Of a DNA stretch of 64,000 nt, positions 29,252 to 37,491 are shown in pieces. This DNA comes from a virus. Position 1 is the stretch's first letter. Each line of letters begins with the position of its first letter. Both the position numbers and the translations under genes were made by a program. The notes beneath the pieces were generated by a model, which was given only the letters and a program-made list of their open reading frames with translations, did not search any database and had not been told where the DNA came from. Location: positions 1 to 64,000 of IMG/VR virus record IMGVR_UViG_3300035661_000018. One strand, given 5' to 3'.

Positions 29252-29508
29252 TCGAACAAAGCCCCGTGTTCTACTATATGTCGTTTGATGAGATCGTTAC
29301 AGATTTGATGCTGTACAAGATGTCAGAGGCAACAAAGCGGTACCTCAGGGGGCAGTCGGATCAAGCACAGGAAGTTGCGCGAGTAATGTTTCCCCTGATT
29401 AACAACTATTACAGGTTGACGGATCAGGCCAATACGCACACAAACGATATCCTACCGTCTGTGTTCTGTCAGAAGATATTTCGAACGATCTGGGGTCGTC
29501 TCCAATAA
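29248..29508 (+). CDS. hypothetical protein coupled to thioredoxin
   Basis: An 86-residue helical protein (MIEQSPVFYYMSFDEIVTDL) overlapping the thioredoxin stop. No family recognised. Confidence 0.6.
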   Translation: MIEQSPVFYYMSFDEIVTDLMLYKMSEATKRYLRGQSDQAQEVARVMFPLINNYYRLTDQANTHTNDILPSVFCQKIFRTIWGRLQ

Positions 29509-29564
29509 CGTTGATCGTCACTTCAAACGGTTATACGGTTACTTGACGGAAACTGTTTAGGATA

Positions 29565-29858
29565 ATGATGAGCAATTTCAATTTCGATGAATGGGCTGAA
29601 CTGTACCGAACAGACCCCCGCGCCTTCGACAAGAAGCGCCGTGAGGCAACAGATGCAGCAATTGCGAGCGCACCGGAGCATCTTCGTGCCAAGTTGCGCG
29701 AAACACAAACGCAATGTGATGCAATTCACACAACACAGCCGGGCCGCGAAGGTGCATCACGGATGTTCGCAATGATGCATGACAGTCTGTTGGACATGCA
29801 AAATGCGTGGTACGATCTCGCATTCGCCCACCGCGAATTGGCAGCCGTTGCCAAGTAG
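29565..29858 (+). CDS. DUF3135-like protein
   Basis: A 97-residue helical protein. FDEWAELYRTDPRAFDKKRR and the later RAKLRETQTQCDAI match DUF3135. Two ATGs (29565, 29568) are possible, with AGGATA upstream. Function unknown. Confidence 0.75.
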   Translation: MMSNFNFDEWAELYRTDPRAFDKKRREATDAAIASAPEHLRAKLRETQTQCDAIHTTQPGREGASRMFAMMHDSLLDMQNAWYDLAFAHRELAAVAK

Positions 29859-29897
29859 GTTGAAAACGGCTAAGGTATTTGACTAAATACCAAACAT

Positions 29898-29990
29898 GGA
29901 TGGTTAACCGCACAGGCGTGCGGCACTGTTTCGAAAACAGTTGGAGTCGGCTAGAACCCGGCTTGGGGATCAAGACCTCAGCCATCCGCA
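29898..29990 (+). tRNA. tRNA-Ser (CGA)
   Basis: Stem ACTGT/ACAGT, loop TTCGAAA, long variable arm, acceptor GGATGGT/GCCATCC, 3' end G-CA. T loop is ATCAAGA. Confidence 0.9.
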
Positions 29991-30064
29991 TAAGGTGAAC
30001 CACACCCGGCAATTAGAGCCTCAAGTGTCGTACCTACTCATAACTATACTCAGGGGAGACTCTG

Positions 30065-30325
30065 CTGCGTCCAGACCATGATAAACTCTTTCACGAGCCA
30101 GAACGAGCTGGCTCCTCTAACGGTTACAACAACGTTCGTACCCGTCGCGCGTACGAAGAACGTTTTGATGATCGATATTACGACGGCGTGTTGTCGCCGT
30201 CGATGATTGGCTCTGTTGCCCGTGAGGGCATGTGCCTCCGCCACAACTGACATTGGAGCGAGGACAAGGGCCAGCGCTACAACACCAACGCAATCCGTGG
30301 CTTGATTCATAAGAACGTTGACTGA
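30065..30325 (+). pseudogene. conserved-looking small gene with CTG start position and in-frame TGA
   Basis: The frame LRPDHDKLFHEPERAGSSNG... runs 86 codons with one TGA at 30248-30250 (CLRHN-stop-HWSEDKG). AGGGGAG lies upstream of CTG 30065, and no ATG, GTG or TTG is available there. Both defects are single-base changes from ATG and probably TGG. Function unknown. Confidence 0.55.
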
Positions 30326-30365
30326 CCCTATCCGCTTCCGGATAGTTTGCAATAAGGAGATTCAC

Positions 30366-30500
30366 ATGCTTTGTTGCAAATGCCAGTCCCGCCTGTCGCT
30401 GAACTTGGAGAAGTTGAAGCTGATGAATAAATACACCTCTGCGGAGGTGCAGCGTGACAACAGTGCGTACATACATCCGTGCAGTTGTGCACGGACATGA
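30366..30500 (+). CDS. small cysteine-rich protein
   Basis: A 44-residue ORF MLCCKCQSRLSLNLEKLK ending HPCSCART, with AAGGAG before the ATG. CCKC and CSC could bind zinc. A 7-bp hairpin (CTATCCG/CGGATAG) lies just upstream. A late-promoter match lies inside it. Confidence 0.55.
   Translation: MLCCKCQSRLSLNLEKLKLMNKYTSAEVQRDNSAYIHPCSCART
30426..30433 (+). promoter_or_regulatory. possible late promoter
   Basis: AATAAATA, 20 bases before the GTG at 30454, inside the previous small gene. Confidence 0.4.
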
Positions 30501-30678
30501 GACAGTAGTATTTGAAATTCCAGCATGGAAACCAGGCGTCTGGATTCATTTGTCGAAGAGGGATGTACCACCAATTGAACGAGCACATTTACACCCTGGA
30601 TTCAGGTGTAACGTGACGATCAACATTGACGCAGAAACACCAGACCAACTTCATATCCGTGATTGGGGTTTGGATTGA
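30454..30678 (+). CDS. hypothetical protein, GTG start
   Basis: A 74-residue protein from GTG 30454, with GGAGG six bases upstream. It overlaps the previous gene in another frame. Sequence (VHGHETVVFEIPAWKPGVWI) suggests a small beta-rich fold. No family recognised. Confidence 0.6.
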   Translation: MTTVRTYIRAVVHGHETVVFEIPAWKPGVWIHLSKRDVPPIERAHLHPGFRCNVTINIDAETPDQLHIRDWGLD

Positions 30679-30682
30679 GCCT

Positions 30683-30758
30683 GTCCCCATAGTTCAAATG
30701 GACAGAATAAGACACTCCTAAGGTCAAGATCCGAGTTCGAACCTCGGTGGGGGCTCCA
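30683..30758 (+). tRNA. tRNA-Arg (CCT)
   Basis: Acceptor GTCCCCA/TGGGGGC, T arm CCGAG/CTCGG, loop CTCCTAA on a weak stem (GAC/GTC core), encoded CCA. Confidence 0.75.
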
Positions 30759-30761
30759 AAC

Positions 30762-30995
30762 ATGAAAAAGTACATCACGGTAATCAACCCACAAGGCGCC
30801 ACTCTAGATGGGGTGTTTGTTCCGATTAGCCACAGAATCCTAATTGAGGGAACAACCATGCATGGGTATGAGAGTACTGCAAAGCTGTTCCCCACATATC
30901 AACAGTTTGCTGATTTTGTCAGCCAAGCTGCGCGATCTCCATCAGGTACGACTGGGACCGTGCGTACCCTCAGTTGGGAAGTTGCCGACGCGTAA
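30762..30995 (+). CDS. small hypothetical protein
   Basis: A 77-residue ORF (MKKYITVINPQGATLDGVFV) starting three bases after the CCA of tRNA-Arg. No separate SD; GGGGGCT of the tRNA is the only candidate. Function unknown. Confidence 0.6.
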   Translation: MKKYITVINPQGATLDGVFVPISHRILIEGTTMHGYESTAKLFPTYQQFADFVSQAARSPSGTTGTVRTLSWEVADA

Positions 30996-31018
30996 AGCGT
31001 CATATATACTTGAATCAT

Positions 31019-31104
31019 GCTGGTGTCGCATAGCGGCTATTGCACCGGTCTTGTAAGCCGGCAGGGAAACCTAATCGTGAGTTCGAGTCTCACCGCCAGC
31101 ACCA
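31019..31104 (+). tRNA. tRNA-Thr (TGT) with an extra-long variable region
   Basis: Acceptor GCTGGTG/CGCCAGC, stem CCGGT/GCCGG, loop CTTGTAA, encoded CCA. About 15 bases of variable region (with GG/CC pairing) are unusual for threonine. Confidence 0.85.
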
Positions 31105-31130
31105 ATTTATGGTAGATCAACCGACTGAGT

Positions 31131-31138
31131 CATAAATA
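31131..31138 (+). promoter_or_regulatory. T4-type late promoter
   Basis: CATAAATA, 16 bases before the HNH ATG, followed by AGGAG. Confidence 0.7.
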
Positions 31139-31153
31139 TCCCCAGGAGATTTT

Positions 31154-31795
31154 ATGACCAGCGCTTACCATCAAATACAACAACACGACGAGTCTATCAT
31201 CATCGGGATGATGCAAGATGGGCAGTCAAACACTGCAATCATCACCACTCTGGTGAATGAAAAAGCGGCAAGCGATCCACGAATTCGCAAGTACGTAACC
31301 ACGATACGAGATCGAGCCGGCATTAAGGCTAAGCGACTACGTCACGCATACGCAGTTGACGATGTTCGCAACGCTGTGGCTGCATCCATGTGTATGTCCG
31401 ACGTCCTTCGCATACTGGGGTTAGCTACCCACGGCGGCAATGGTGAAACAATTCACCGACTGATCTGTGATCATGAAATTGACATCTCTCACTTTGACGT
31501 CAACTACAGCCGGACCCGCAACCGTCGGCAGTGGACTCGAGAAACTGTGTTTGTTCAGCACTCCAAGGTGCCACGACCAACCCTCTCTGGCTACGTGAAG
31601 CGGTTCAACGCACTTGAATACAAGTGTACCGGCTGTGGAAATCCCGGTGAGTGGTTGGGTAAACCTATCACGCTAACAGTTGATCATAAGAACGGCGTGA
31701 GTGACGATAATCGCATTGAAAATTTACGTTACCTCTGCCCTAACTGCCATGCACAGACAGATACATTTGGCAACAGGAATAGAACCACTAAATGA
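31154..31795 (+). CDS. HNH endonuclease
   Basis: A 213-residue intact protein. Residues 1-110 are helical and shared with the 51.5 kb paralogue (MCMSDVLRILGLATHGGN). The C-terminus has the HNH core: YKCTGCGNPGEWLGKPI, LTVDHKNGVSDDNRIENLRY, CPNCHAQTDTF. Late promoter and good SD. A likely free-standing homing endonuclease next to tRNA-Thr. Confidence 0.9.
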   Translation: MTSAYHQIQQHDESIIIGMMQDGQSNTAIITTLVNEKAASDPRIRKYVTTIRDRAGIKAKRLRHAYAVDDVRNAVAASMCMSDVLRILGLATHGGNGETIHRLICDHEIDISHFDVNYSRTRNRRQWTRETVFVQHSKVPRPTLSGYVKRFNALEYKCTGCGNPGEWLGKPITLTVDHKNGVSDDNRIENLRYLCPNCHAQTDTFGNRNRTTK

Positions 31796-31812
31796 CTAAC
31801 AAACGTTGACGA

Positions 31813-32280
31813 ATGACCCGAATCAATCTTGTCGATCCTGTTGAACTAACAGACCAACACCTGATCGCTGAGTACCGCGAAACGCGCCTGTTGACAGCGA
31901 ACATGCGTAAGTCGTTTAGGCTGACGGGGTACGATAAGCAAAAGATCCCGAAGCAGTTTACGTTGAATGCAGGGCACGTAACGTTCTTCAAGAACAAGGG
32001 CCCGTACATCTCCAATCGGTATCACAAGTTGATCTACGAGATGGAAAACTGTTGGTTTACCCCCACGTACACGTCAATCGATACAACTGCGTGGCCAGCC
32101 AATTGCTTCAACGACTGGACACCTACAGAGCGTGACAAACAAATCGTCCGTGAGCGAATCGCCTTGCGGATATCGGCTAAACCGTTGTGGTATCGGTACT
32201 ACAGCAAACCTCTCGGAGAACTCTATGACGCGCGTTGTCGAATGTCCAACCTCAGCTCTACAGCTCCTGCACGAACCTGA
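31813..32280 (+). CDS. denV: endonuclease V, pyrimidine-dimer DNA glycosylase/lyase
   Basis: A 155-residue homologue of T4 DenV. MTRINLVDPVELTDQHLIAEYRE keeps Thr2, the nucleophile after Met removal, and Glu23 of the active site. AGHVTFFKNKGPYI and WYRYYSKPLGE match conserved parts. It removes UV-induced cyclobutane pyrimidine dimers. The C-terminus is about 17 residues longer than T4. Its end overlaps the next gene by 56 bases. Confidence 0.95.
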   Translation: MTRINLVDPVELTDQHLIAEYRETRLLTANMRKSFRLTGYDKQKIPKQFTLNAGHVTFFKNKGPYISNRYHKLIYEMENCWFTPTYTSIDTTAWPANCFNDWTPTERDKQIVRERIALRISAKPLWYRYYSKPLGELYDARCRMSNLSSTAPART

Positions 32281-32743
32281 TAATCGGTACGTGTTCCTTG
32301 CAGGCGGAATCTCAGGATGCCCCGACTGGCAGAAGGAGATGATCGCTCGCTTCAAGGGCGTTGATGATCACCTCGTGCTCGTCAATCCACGTCGTGCCTC
32401 CTTCGATATTACCAACCCATCAGAGAGCGATTTCCAGATCGAATGGGAGGCAACGCATTTGCATATGTGCGATGCTGCGATCTTCTGGTTTCCGTTTCAC
32501 ACACTGTGTCCGATTACGCTGTTCGAAATTGGCAAGCATGCAGAACAGGGAATGACGCTATTCGTTGGCTGCCATCCTGCATATGCCCGTGCGTTCGACG
32601 TGCGCAAGCAGCTATCTCTGATGCGTCCGGATATCGTCGTGCATGACAGTTTCACCCCGTTGGTGGAACAGACGATTGACTGGTATCATCGTTCTGTTGA
32701 TGAGAACCGATTCATCGCTGAGTCAGTTGGTGGCAACACTTAA
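32225..32743 (+). CDS. nucleoside 2-deoxyribosyltransferase-like protein
   Basis: A 172-residue protein from ATG 32225. YVFLAGGISGCPDWQ, a middle IEWEATHLHMCDAAIFWFP and LFEIGKHAEQGMTLFVG match the Rossmann-like deoxyribosyltransferase family that swaps bases on deoxyribose. It may serve nucleotide salvage or sensing. It starts inside denV. Confidence 0.8.
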   Translation: MTRVVECPTSALQLLHEPDNRYVFLAGGISGCPDWQKEMIARFKGVDDHLVLVNPRRASFDITNPSESDFQIEWEATHLHMCDAAIFWFPFHTLCPITLFEIGKHAEQGMTLFVGCHPAYARAFDVRKQLSLMRPDIVVHDSFTPLVEQTIDWYHRSVDENRFIAESVGGNT

Positions 32744-33140
32744 ACAGGCTTAGAGGAAGTTCGGGGCTACACAGAGCAAGACTCGGCGCTCTGTGGGAGA
32801 CACCATGTGCACTTACGGAAGCCGTCCTTGAGACGAGTTGACCTTCCAGTGCCTCGACAGTCGGGTAGAATACGCTAGTGCTCTGAGCATGAAGGTCGCA
32901 ATAGGTTGGTAGCCGCCGCGATCAGTTCCCTCGAGTAGGCGTACCTATCTGGACAACATGCCGTTCGCGGGCCGGGAGGTGCGGTCGTTTGTACCACAAC
33001 GTTGACTGTAGCAAGCCAAACAGATCCTGCTGACGTTGCTCGCCGAGGGATCGGGTTGGTGCAGCTGCCTATAAACGGCAGCCAGGTCGTAAGGCCTGAG
33101 ATGAATGATGAATTAGAAACAGGACTCCGGCTATGAGTTC
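32735..33140 (+). ncRNA. rnpB: probable phage RNase P RNA
   Basis: The 380-base gap holds conserved bacterial RNase P RNA blocks in order: AGAGGAAGTTCGGGGCTAC (32751-32769, like GAGGAAAGUCCGGGCUCC), AGCAAGCCAAACAG (33009-33022, like AGCAAGGCCAAAUAGG), GAGATGAATGATGA (33098-33111, like UAGAUGAAUGAC) and ACAGGACTCCGGCTATGAG (33119-33137, like ACAGAACCCGGCUUAU). The first and last pair as helix P4 with a bulged U at the usual place. An ACTTA/TGAGT pair may close the ends. It would supply the catalytic RNA for tRNA 5' processing, probably with host protein. No RNase P protein gene is seen here. Confidence 0.82.
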
Positions 33141-33556
33141 TCCGCGACACTGCTAGCGCTCAAATATTGGATTGCACTTTCCAGTATTTGGGCGTTATCT
33201 TTTGCCAAGCCCAACATTACATTGCAGTTTCGACAGAGGATTCCACGCACAGCTCCGGTAGTGTGGCAGTGATCGACGGCAACCAAATTGGATGTGATGG
33301 GCGCTAGCTTGTCTTTGCATATAGCACACTTACCATCTTGATCAACGATCATTTGCTTTTTGTGCTCTAACGTAATGCCGTACTTCTGCTGAAGGCGCTC
33401 ACACGGCGTCATTCGTCTTCGATTCGGATGTGATTTCGACCATGCTCGCGATTTGGCCTTAGCGCACTCCTTGCACTTTGAATGGATGACCCCTTCTTTT
33501 GACTTGTAGAAATCTGGTTCTGGCTTGATAGTAGCACATTGCTTGCATTGTTTCAT
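33131..33556 (-). CDS. endonuclease VII-like HNH protein
   Basis: A 141-residue protein starting MKQCKQCATIKPEPDFYKS, with an N-terminal zinc ribbon. The rest matches the endonuclease VII family: YGITLEHKKQMIVDQDGKCA, ICKDKL, VDHCHTTGAVRGILCRNCN. In T4 this fold resolves DNA junctions (gp49), but free-standing copies with a zinc ribbon are often homing-type nucleases. Its 3' end overlaps the end of the RNase P RNA. Confidence 0.85.
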   Translation of the reverse strand: MKQCKQCATIKPEPDFYKSKEGVIHSKCKECAKAKSRAWSKSHPNRRRMTPCERLQQKYGITLEHKKQMIVDQDGKCAICKDKLAPITSNLVAVDHCHTTGAVRGILCRNCNVMLGLAKDNAQILESAIQYLSASSVAENS

Positions 33557-33592
33557 GCAGCTATTTACATCCTTAACACACAAGGAAACACC

Positions 33593-33685
33593 ATGTTTCT
33601 ACTCGGTCTTTTCATCGGTTTCGTTGTCGGTTTTGTGTTTGGTCCCAAGCTGCGGGACGAATACAACTCTGTTGCGAACAAGTGA
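33593..33685 (+). CDS. tiny membrane protein
   Basis: A 30-residue ORF: one hydrophobic, glycine-spaced helix (LLGLFIGFVVGFVFG) then a charged tail. AAGGA precedes the ATG. The stop lies in a terminator stem. Function unknown. Confidence 0.6.
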   Translation: MFLLGLFIGFVVGFVFGPKLRDEYNSVANK

Positions 33686-33723
33686 ACGTAAGTGAGCGGT
33701 TTTGTCCGCTCACTTACGTTCAC
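33682..33723. terminator. perfect 18-bp hairpin
   Basis: GTGAACGTAAGTGAGCGG pairs exactly with its complement across a TTTTGT loop. No long T run follows, so it may act as a transcript end-stabiliser or protein-dependent terminator. Confidence 0.65.
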
Positions 33724-33734
33724 CCTTCATATAT

Positions 33735-33869
33735 ACGGTTGTTGAGATGATTGCGGATCGCATTTATTGTTTCAACAACCGTAACGAGAAGTCAGGCCTC
33801 ATCAAATTCTGACACAACAGCCAATCGGACAGACCGATTGCGTATCAACTATTGCAAAGGAACTTTGCC
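33735..33869 (+). promoter_or_regulatory. structured leader of nadV
   Basis: Four hairpins in the 135 bases before the nadV ATG: ACGGTTGTTGA/TCAACAACCGT, GTCAG/CTGAC, CAATCGG/CCGATTG and GCAAAG/CTTTGC. The last one holds the AAGGA ribosome site, so its opening could control translation. Confidence 0.6.
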
Positions 33870-35336
33870 ATGCTATCTCTGATCAAGTCTCCCAATTTCA
33901 TCATGGCCCGCGACAGCTACAAGGCTGGTCACTGGCAGGAAATCCCATCCGACATCAAATACGCCGTGTCGGCAATCGTCCCCCGCAAGCCAAGCAAACG
34001 ACTGAACATCAACGAAGTCGTCGCTGCCGGTCTCGCCGTTTGTGCGGAGATCCTCGTGAATACGCGGATCACGCATGCGATGATCGACGAAGCGGAAATC
34101 GAGGCGAATGAACAGGGCTATGAGTTCAACCGTGCAGGCTGGGAGCGAATCGTTACGGAATGTGACGGCAAGCTGCCGATCGCGATGTACGGCGTTGAAG
34201 AAGGCCGCGTCGTGCACCCGCAGACGCCGATCGCGATGTTCACCAACACCAAGCCTGGCTTTGCTTGGCTGGCGTCCGACATCGAAACATGGTCTCAGGG
34301 GATCATCTGGAAGATGTCGTCTGTCGCCAGCGTGTGCCGTGCTGCTCGTCTGAAGATTCGCGCAGGCATGATCAAGTCTGGTGCCGATCTGGCATGGCTG
34401 GACTACAAGCTGCATAACTTCGGCGACCGTGCAACGACGCCGGAAGACGCAATTATGGCTGGTATCGCGCACGCGATGTTGTTCAACGGGTCCGACTGCC
34501 TCCGCGCGAACGGGTACATCAAGACGATCTACCACACGAACGAGGCATACCTGTCCAGCGTCGAAGCGACCGAGCACAGCACGATGTGCATGAACAGCAA
34601 CGCCGCTGAGAAGGATGACTTCGGTGCGGCAGAAATGGCTGTCACGCGCTTGGAAGCGGTCGTCAAGCGCGTCAAGCAAAAGTACATCGGTATTCCGCTG
34701 ATGAGCGCTGTGATTGACACGTACGACAGTCGTCGTTTCGTGCGCGAATACCTCGGCACTCGCCTGAAGGACCGAATTCTCGCTAGCGGTGGCAAGTTCG
34801 TCGCTCGTCCGGACAGTGGTGATGTCGCTGTTGAACCTGGCCTCGTTGCCAAAGACTGGGAAGACACTGTCGGTCTTGCCGGCTACACGTCGACCGGCTA
34901 CAAGATCCTGAACCCCGCTGTTGGTGTGCTGCAAGGCGACGGCATCCGCTTGAACACGATTGATGCAGTGCAGGAAGGGTTCATGTCCGCAGGCTACAGT
35001 TGGGACAACTTCGTGCTCGGCATGGGTCACGGTACGACGAATGACGTGTCTCGCGACGACTTCAGCTTCAGCATGAAGGCAATGGCGTTCAGCCGTGATG
35101 GCAAGTCGTGGACCCGCCTGCTCAAGGAACCGAAGACTGACCTCAGTAAGAAGTCGCTGAGCGGCCTAATCCGCTGCGCAGAGACGGTTGATGGTGATCT
35201 CGACGTGATTGACATGACGAACGACCCAGCTGGCTACTTCACGTCTACCCCTGGCTGGCGTCTGTACTCTAAGGACGGTGAACGGCATTACCTTCAGTCG
35301 TTCGACGATGTCATGGCGCGAGCGCGATCGCTGTAA
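33870..35336 (+). CDS. nadV: nicotinamide phosphoribosyltransferase (NadV/NAMPT)
   Basis: A 488-residue protein of normal NAMPT length. Conserved parts include KLHNFGDRATT (catalytic His region), VIDTYDSRRF and ARPDSGD. It makes NMN from nicotinamide and PRPP, the first step in rebuilding NAD. The start is set at ATG 33870, after the SD in the last leader hairpin; the longer TTG start is unlikely. GC-rich codon use stands out slightly from the neighbours. NAD kinase and NADAR genes follow. Confidence 0.95.
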   Translation: MLSLIKSPNFIMARDSYKAGHWQEIPSDIKYAVSAIVPRKPSKRLNINEVVAAGLAVCAEILVNTRITHAMIDEAEIEANEQGYEFNRAGWERIVTECDGKLPIAMYGVEEGRVVHPQTPIAMFTNTKPGFAWLASDIETWSQGIIWKMSSVASVCRAARLKIRAGMIKSGADLAWLDYKLHNFGDRATTPEDAIMAGIAHAMLFNGSDCLRANGYIKTIYHTNEAYLSSVEATEHSTMCMNSNAAEKDDFGAAEMAVTRLEAVVKRVKQKYIGIPLMSAVIDTYDSRRFVREYLGTRLKDRILASGGKFVARPDSGDVAVEPGLVAKDWEDTVGLAGYTSTGYKILNPAVGVLQGDGIRLNTIDAVQEGFMSAGYSWDNFVLGMGHGTTNDVSRDDFSFSMKAMAFSRDGKSWTRLLKEPKTDLSKKSLSGLIRCAETVDGDLDVIDMTNDPAGYFTSTPGWRLYSKDGERHYLQSFDDVMARARSL

Positions 35337-35337
35337 C

Positions 35338-35361
35338 ATGAAGGGCCTTTGGGCCCTTCAT
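35338..35361 (+). terminator. terminator-like hairpin after nadV
   Basis: ATGAAGGGCC pairs with GGGCCCTTCAT across TTT. No long T run follows. Confidence 0.6.
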
Positions 35362-35377
35362 CCGTTTGGAGACCACT

Positions 35378-35609
35378 ATGGAACGAAAAACAAGTTGTAT
35401 TAGCGCGGTCCGACCTGTTCATGATCCTTCGGAAACACATGCTAGAGCTGTTTCCAAATGACAACACGTGTAACGTGTCATTTGCGGTTGATGGGAAGCC
35501 GCTGGACGTTACCACAGCTGATGTAAAGGTGATCGTTCACATGACGACGTACGAGATTGATCCACAGAAGGCTCAGCGTGTAATCCCTCGCGGTCGATCG
35601 TCTGATTGA
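35378..35609 (+). CDS. small hypothetical protein, probable frameshift near start
   Basis: TTTGGAGA before ATG 35378 is a good ribosome site, but that frame (MERKTSCISAVRP) stops early. The frame VVLARSDLFMILRKHMLELF to RVIPRGRSSD is the likely body. One extra base near 35390 (AAAAACAAG) would explain it; otherwise translation may begin at ATG 35420 or so. Function unknown. Confidence 0.5.
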
Positions 35610-35727
35610 ATTACGGATTCGAAAATGGTCCAGTGGGTGGTGTAAATGATACGCCGTATGGGTCGCATGGAGTATGTAAATTTGCAGGTAGGAATAGCGC
35701 TGGGCCTGTGTGAAACATCAGTTGCCT

Positions 35728-36550
35728 CTACGGAACGTGAGGATCCGTTTCTGTTAGCGTGCCATCATTAGCAACCCACAACGGAGCGCCGACTGTGCTC
35801 CAATTCCAGTCGGGATTGACGATCGTTGATGTTTGTAAGTCGTCGTACGTCGCCAGATTCAATTGGCCGAAATCAGAGAACTTAACAACCTGATACTTGG
35901 CCATTGTCTCAAGAGCCGTGCCAGTAACCACAGTTGCGTCAAGACGGACCGGGTTGATCACCGAACCGTCGACAAAGAAGTTGCTTTCAGAGGTAAAAAA
36001 AAGTGCCGTTGCTCTGGCGAATTGGCACACCTACAGAATCAGTGATAATGTGGCCCACGGCAACATTTGCTGTGTTTAGGTCAACCTGTGATCCTGCATA
36101 TGGCTTCGACGGAAAGCCAGCCCCAAGGCCAGCAAACGTTGATGTGTTGACCTTGGCAGCAAATACACGAATCACTTCGCGGTAACGCCCGCTGGTAAAC
36201 ACGTACTGGATCGCATTAGTTGTATCAAACCAGTGCTGATCTGGAACACCAGGAATCTGCGATGGACTATATACAGGCTTAACAGTTGTAAATCCAAACG
36301 TACGAGCCCCAGTGCGCAGATCAAGATCCCAGTACAGCCAGCAATCTATACTAGACGGAATTGGACCCCACGCATTGTTAACGTCTGTATCCTCAGTCAA
36401 CAGGTAATCAGCTGTGCGGTGTGCAAACGCAACATCAACGTGAGAGGTTGATGCACGTAGGGAAACGTACAACCCTTGCTTCTGCAAAAACGCTTGTGCA
36501 CCACCAGAAATTGGGTAAGAGACGATACCCTGACGGAAATTGATTCGCAT
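35728..36550 (-). CDS. putative virion structural protein, split by frameshift at an 8-base T tract
   Basis: The first frame starts at ATG 36550 (MRINFRQGIVSYPISGGAQA) with AAGGGG upstream and stops at 35987 just after a run of eight T (minus strand, about 35996-36003). Losing one T joins it to SESNFFVDGSVINPVRLD, ending at 35728, giving about 273 residues. Beta-rich composition and late promoter suggest a fibre or decoration protein. The tract could vary in length, cause +1 slippage or be misread. Confidence 0.7.
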
Positions 36551-36573
36551 TTGAACCCCTTGTTGAGATGTCA

Positions 36574-36581
36574 TATTTATA
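36574..36581 (-). promoter_or_regulatory. consensus late promoter (leftward)
   Basis: Exact TATAAATA on the minus strand, 24 bases before ATG 36550. Confidence 0.8.
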
Positions 36582-36651
36582 CAGCGGCCGGCAAGTTGAT
36601 CTGTGCGAATCGTATCTGTATAGTGATCAAATCTAGACTCAAGTAACCAGC

Positions 36652-37491
36652 ATGGCCTTCATCGACATACATATCGTCCCGAAGTTGAACGCGACAGATG
36701 ACCCAAAAGTACTCGGCGCGATCTCTGTGATCGAGAACCTTGCCAACCAGCTTGGGGTTCCTGTCGTCCCAGAACAATCAGTGAATAGTGGAACACTATG
36801 TATCGCTGTCGGCGGTGACGGGACGATGATCGAAGCAATGCGTCGCGCTGCTCGATCCCGAGGATGGGCCCTAGGGATTAACCTTGGCCACATCGGCTTC
36901 TTGACTGACTACACAGCAACCTCACAGCTGCATGAGCAGTTGCGTGATGTGATCTTCAACCTCGATGAAATGCATCAGAGTGACTTCATGAGCTTCGAAC
37001 GCCGAGCGGTATTGGAGAACTCTCTCGTTGACCGGCTGGCAATAAACGACGTGTCAATCTCGTCGCTCGCCTCCGATGAGATGATCAAGTACCAACTACT
37101 GATTGACGACCATAATGCAGGGATTCACCGAGCAAACTCATTGTTGGTGTCGACAGCGACAGGATCAACAGCGTACTCCCTGTCGGCTGGTGGAGCACTA
37201 TTGATGCCCGGCATGCAATCGATCCAGGTTGTGCCAGTCGCCGCAGCTACGATGACGTCTCGCCCCCTGATCGTCAGCAGTCGTTCAAAGGTTACTGTCC
37301 GCGTGTTTGGACAGGGGGTTTCGGTTCGCGTGGATGGCCAACGTGTGTTCTCGAGTGAACAATCGTATACGAAGGATGCTCCGTTTGAAGTGGTTGTCAA
37401 CCGGTATTCGCAAGATGTTGCTGTGATTCACCCGAAGGGCTGGAACTTTTTTGACATGCTGTCTATGAAACTTGGGTGGATCAAGGAATGA
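36652..37491 (+). CDS. nadK: NAD kinase
   Basis: A 279-residue NAD kinase: GGDGTMIEAMR (54-64), GINLGHIGFLTDY, a conserved INDVSIS segment, and STATGSTAYSLSAGG. It phosphorylates NAD to NADP, needed for reductive DNA precursor synthesis. Close after nadV and coupled to the NADAR gene by an ATGA overlap, so the three form an NAD module. Confidence 0.95.
   Translation: MAFIDIHIVPKLNATDDPKVLGAISVIENLANQLGVPVVPEQSVNSGTLCIAVGGDGTMIEAMRRAARSRGWALGINLGHIGFLTDYTATSQLHEQLRDVIFNLDEMHQSDFMSFERRAVLENSLVDRLAINDVSISSLASDEMIKYQLLIDDHNAGIHRANSLLVSTATGSTAYSLSAGGALLMPGMQSIQVVPVAAATMTSRPLIVSSRSKVTVRVFGQGVSVRVDGQRVFSSEQSYTKDAPFEVVVNRYSQDVAVIHPKGWNFFDMLSMKLGWIKE

Noticed and set aside
33873-35030. Long leftward ORF opposite nadV
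   Set aside because: It is the antisense shadow of a well-conserved NAMPT gene and has no recognisable protein sequence, ribosome site or promoter.
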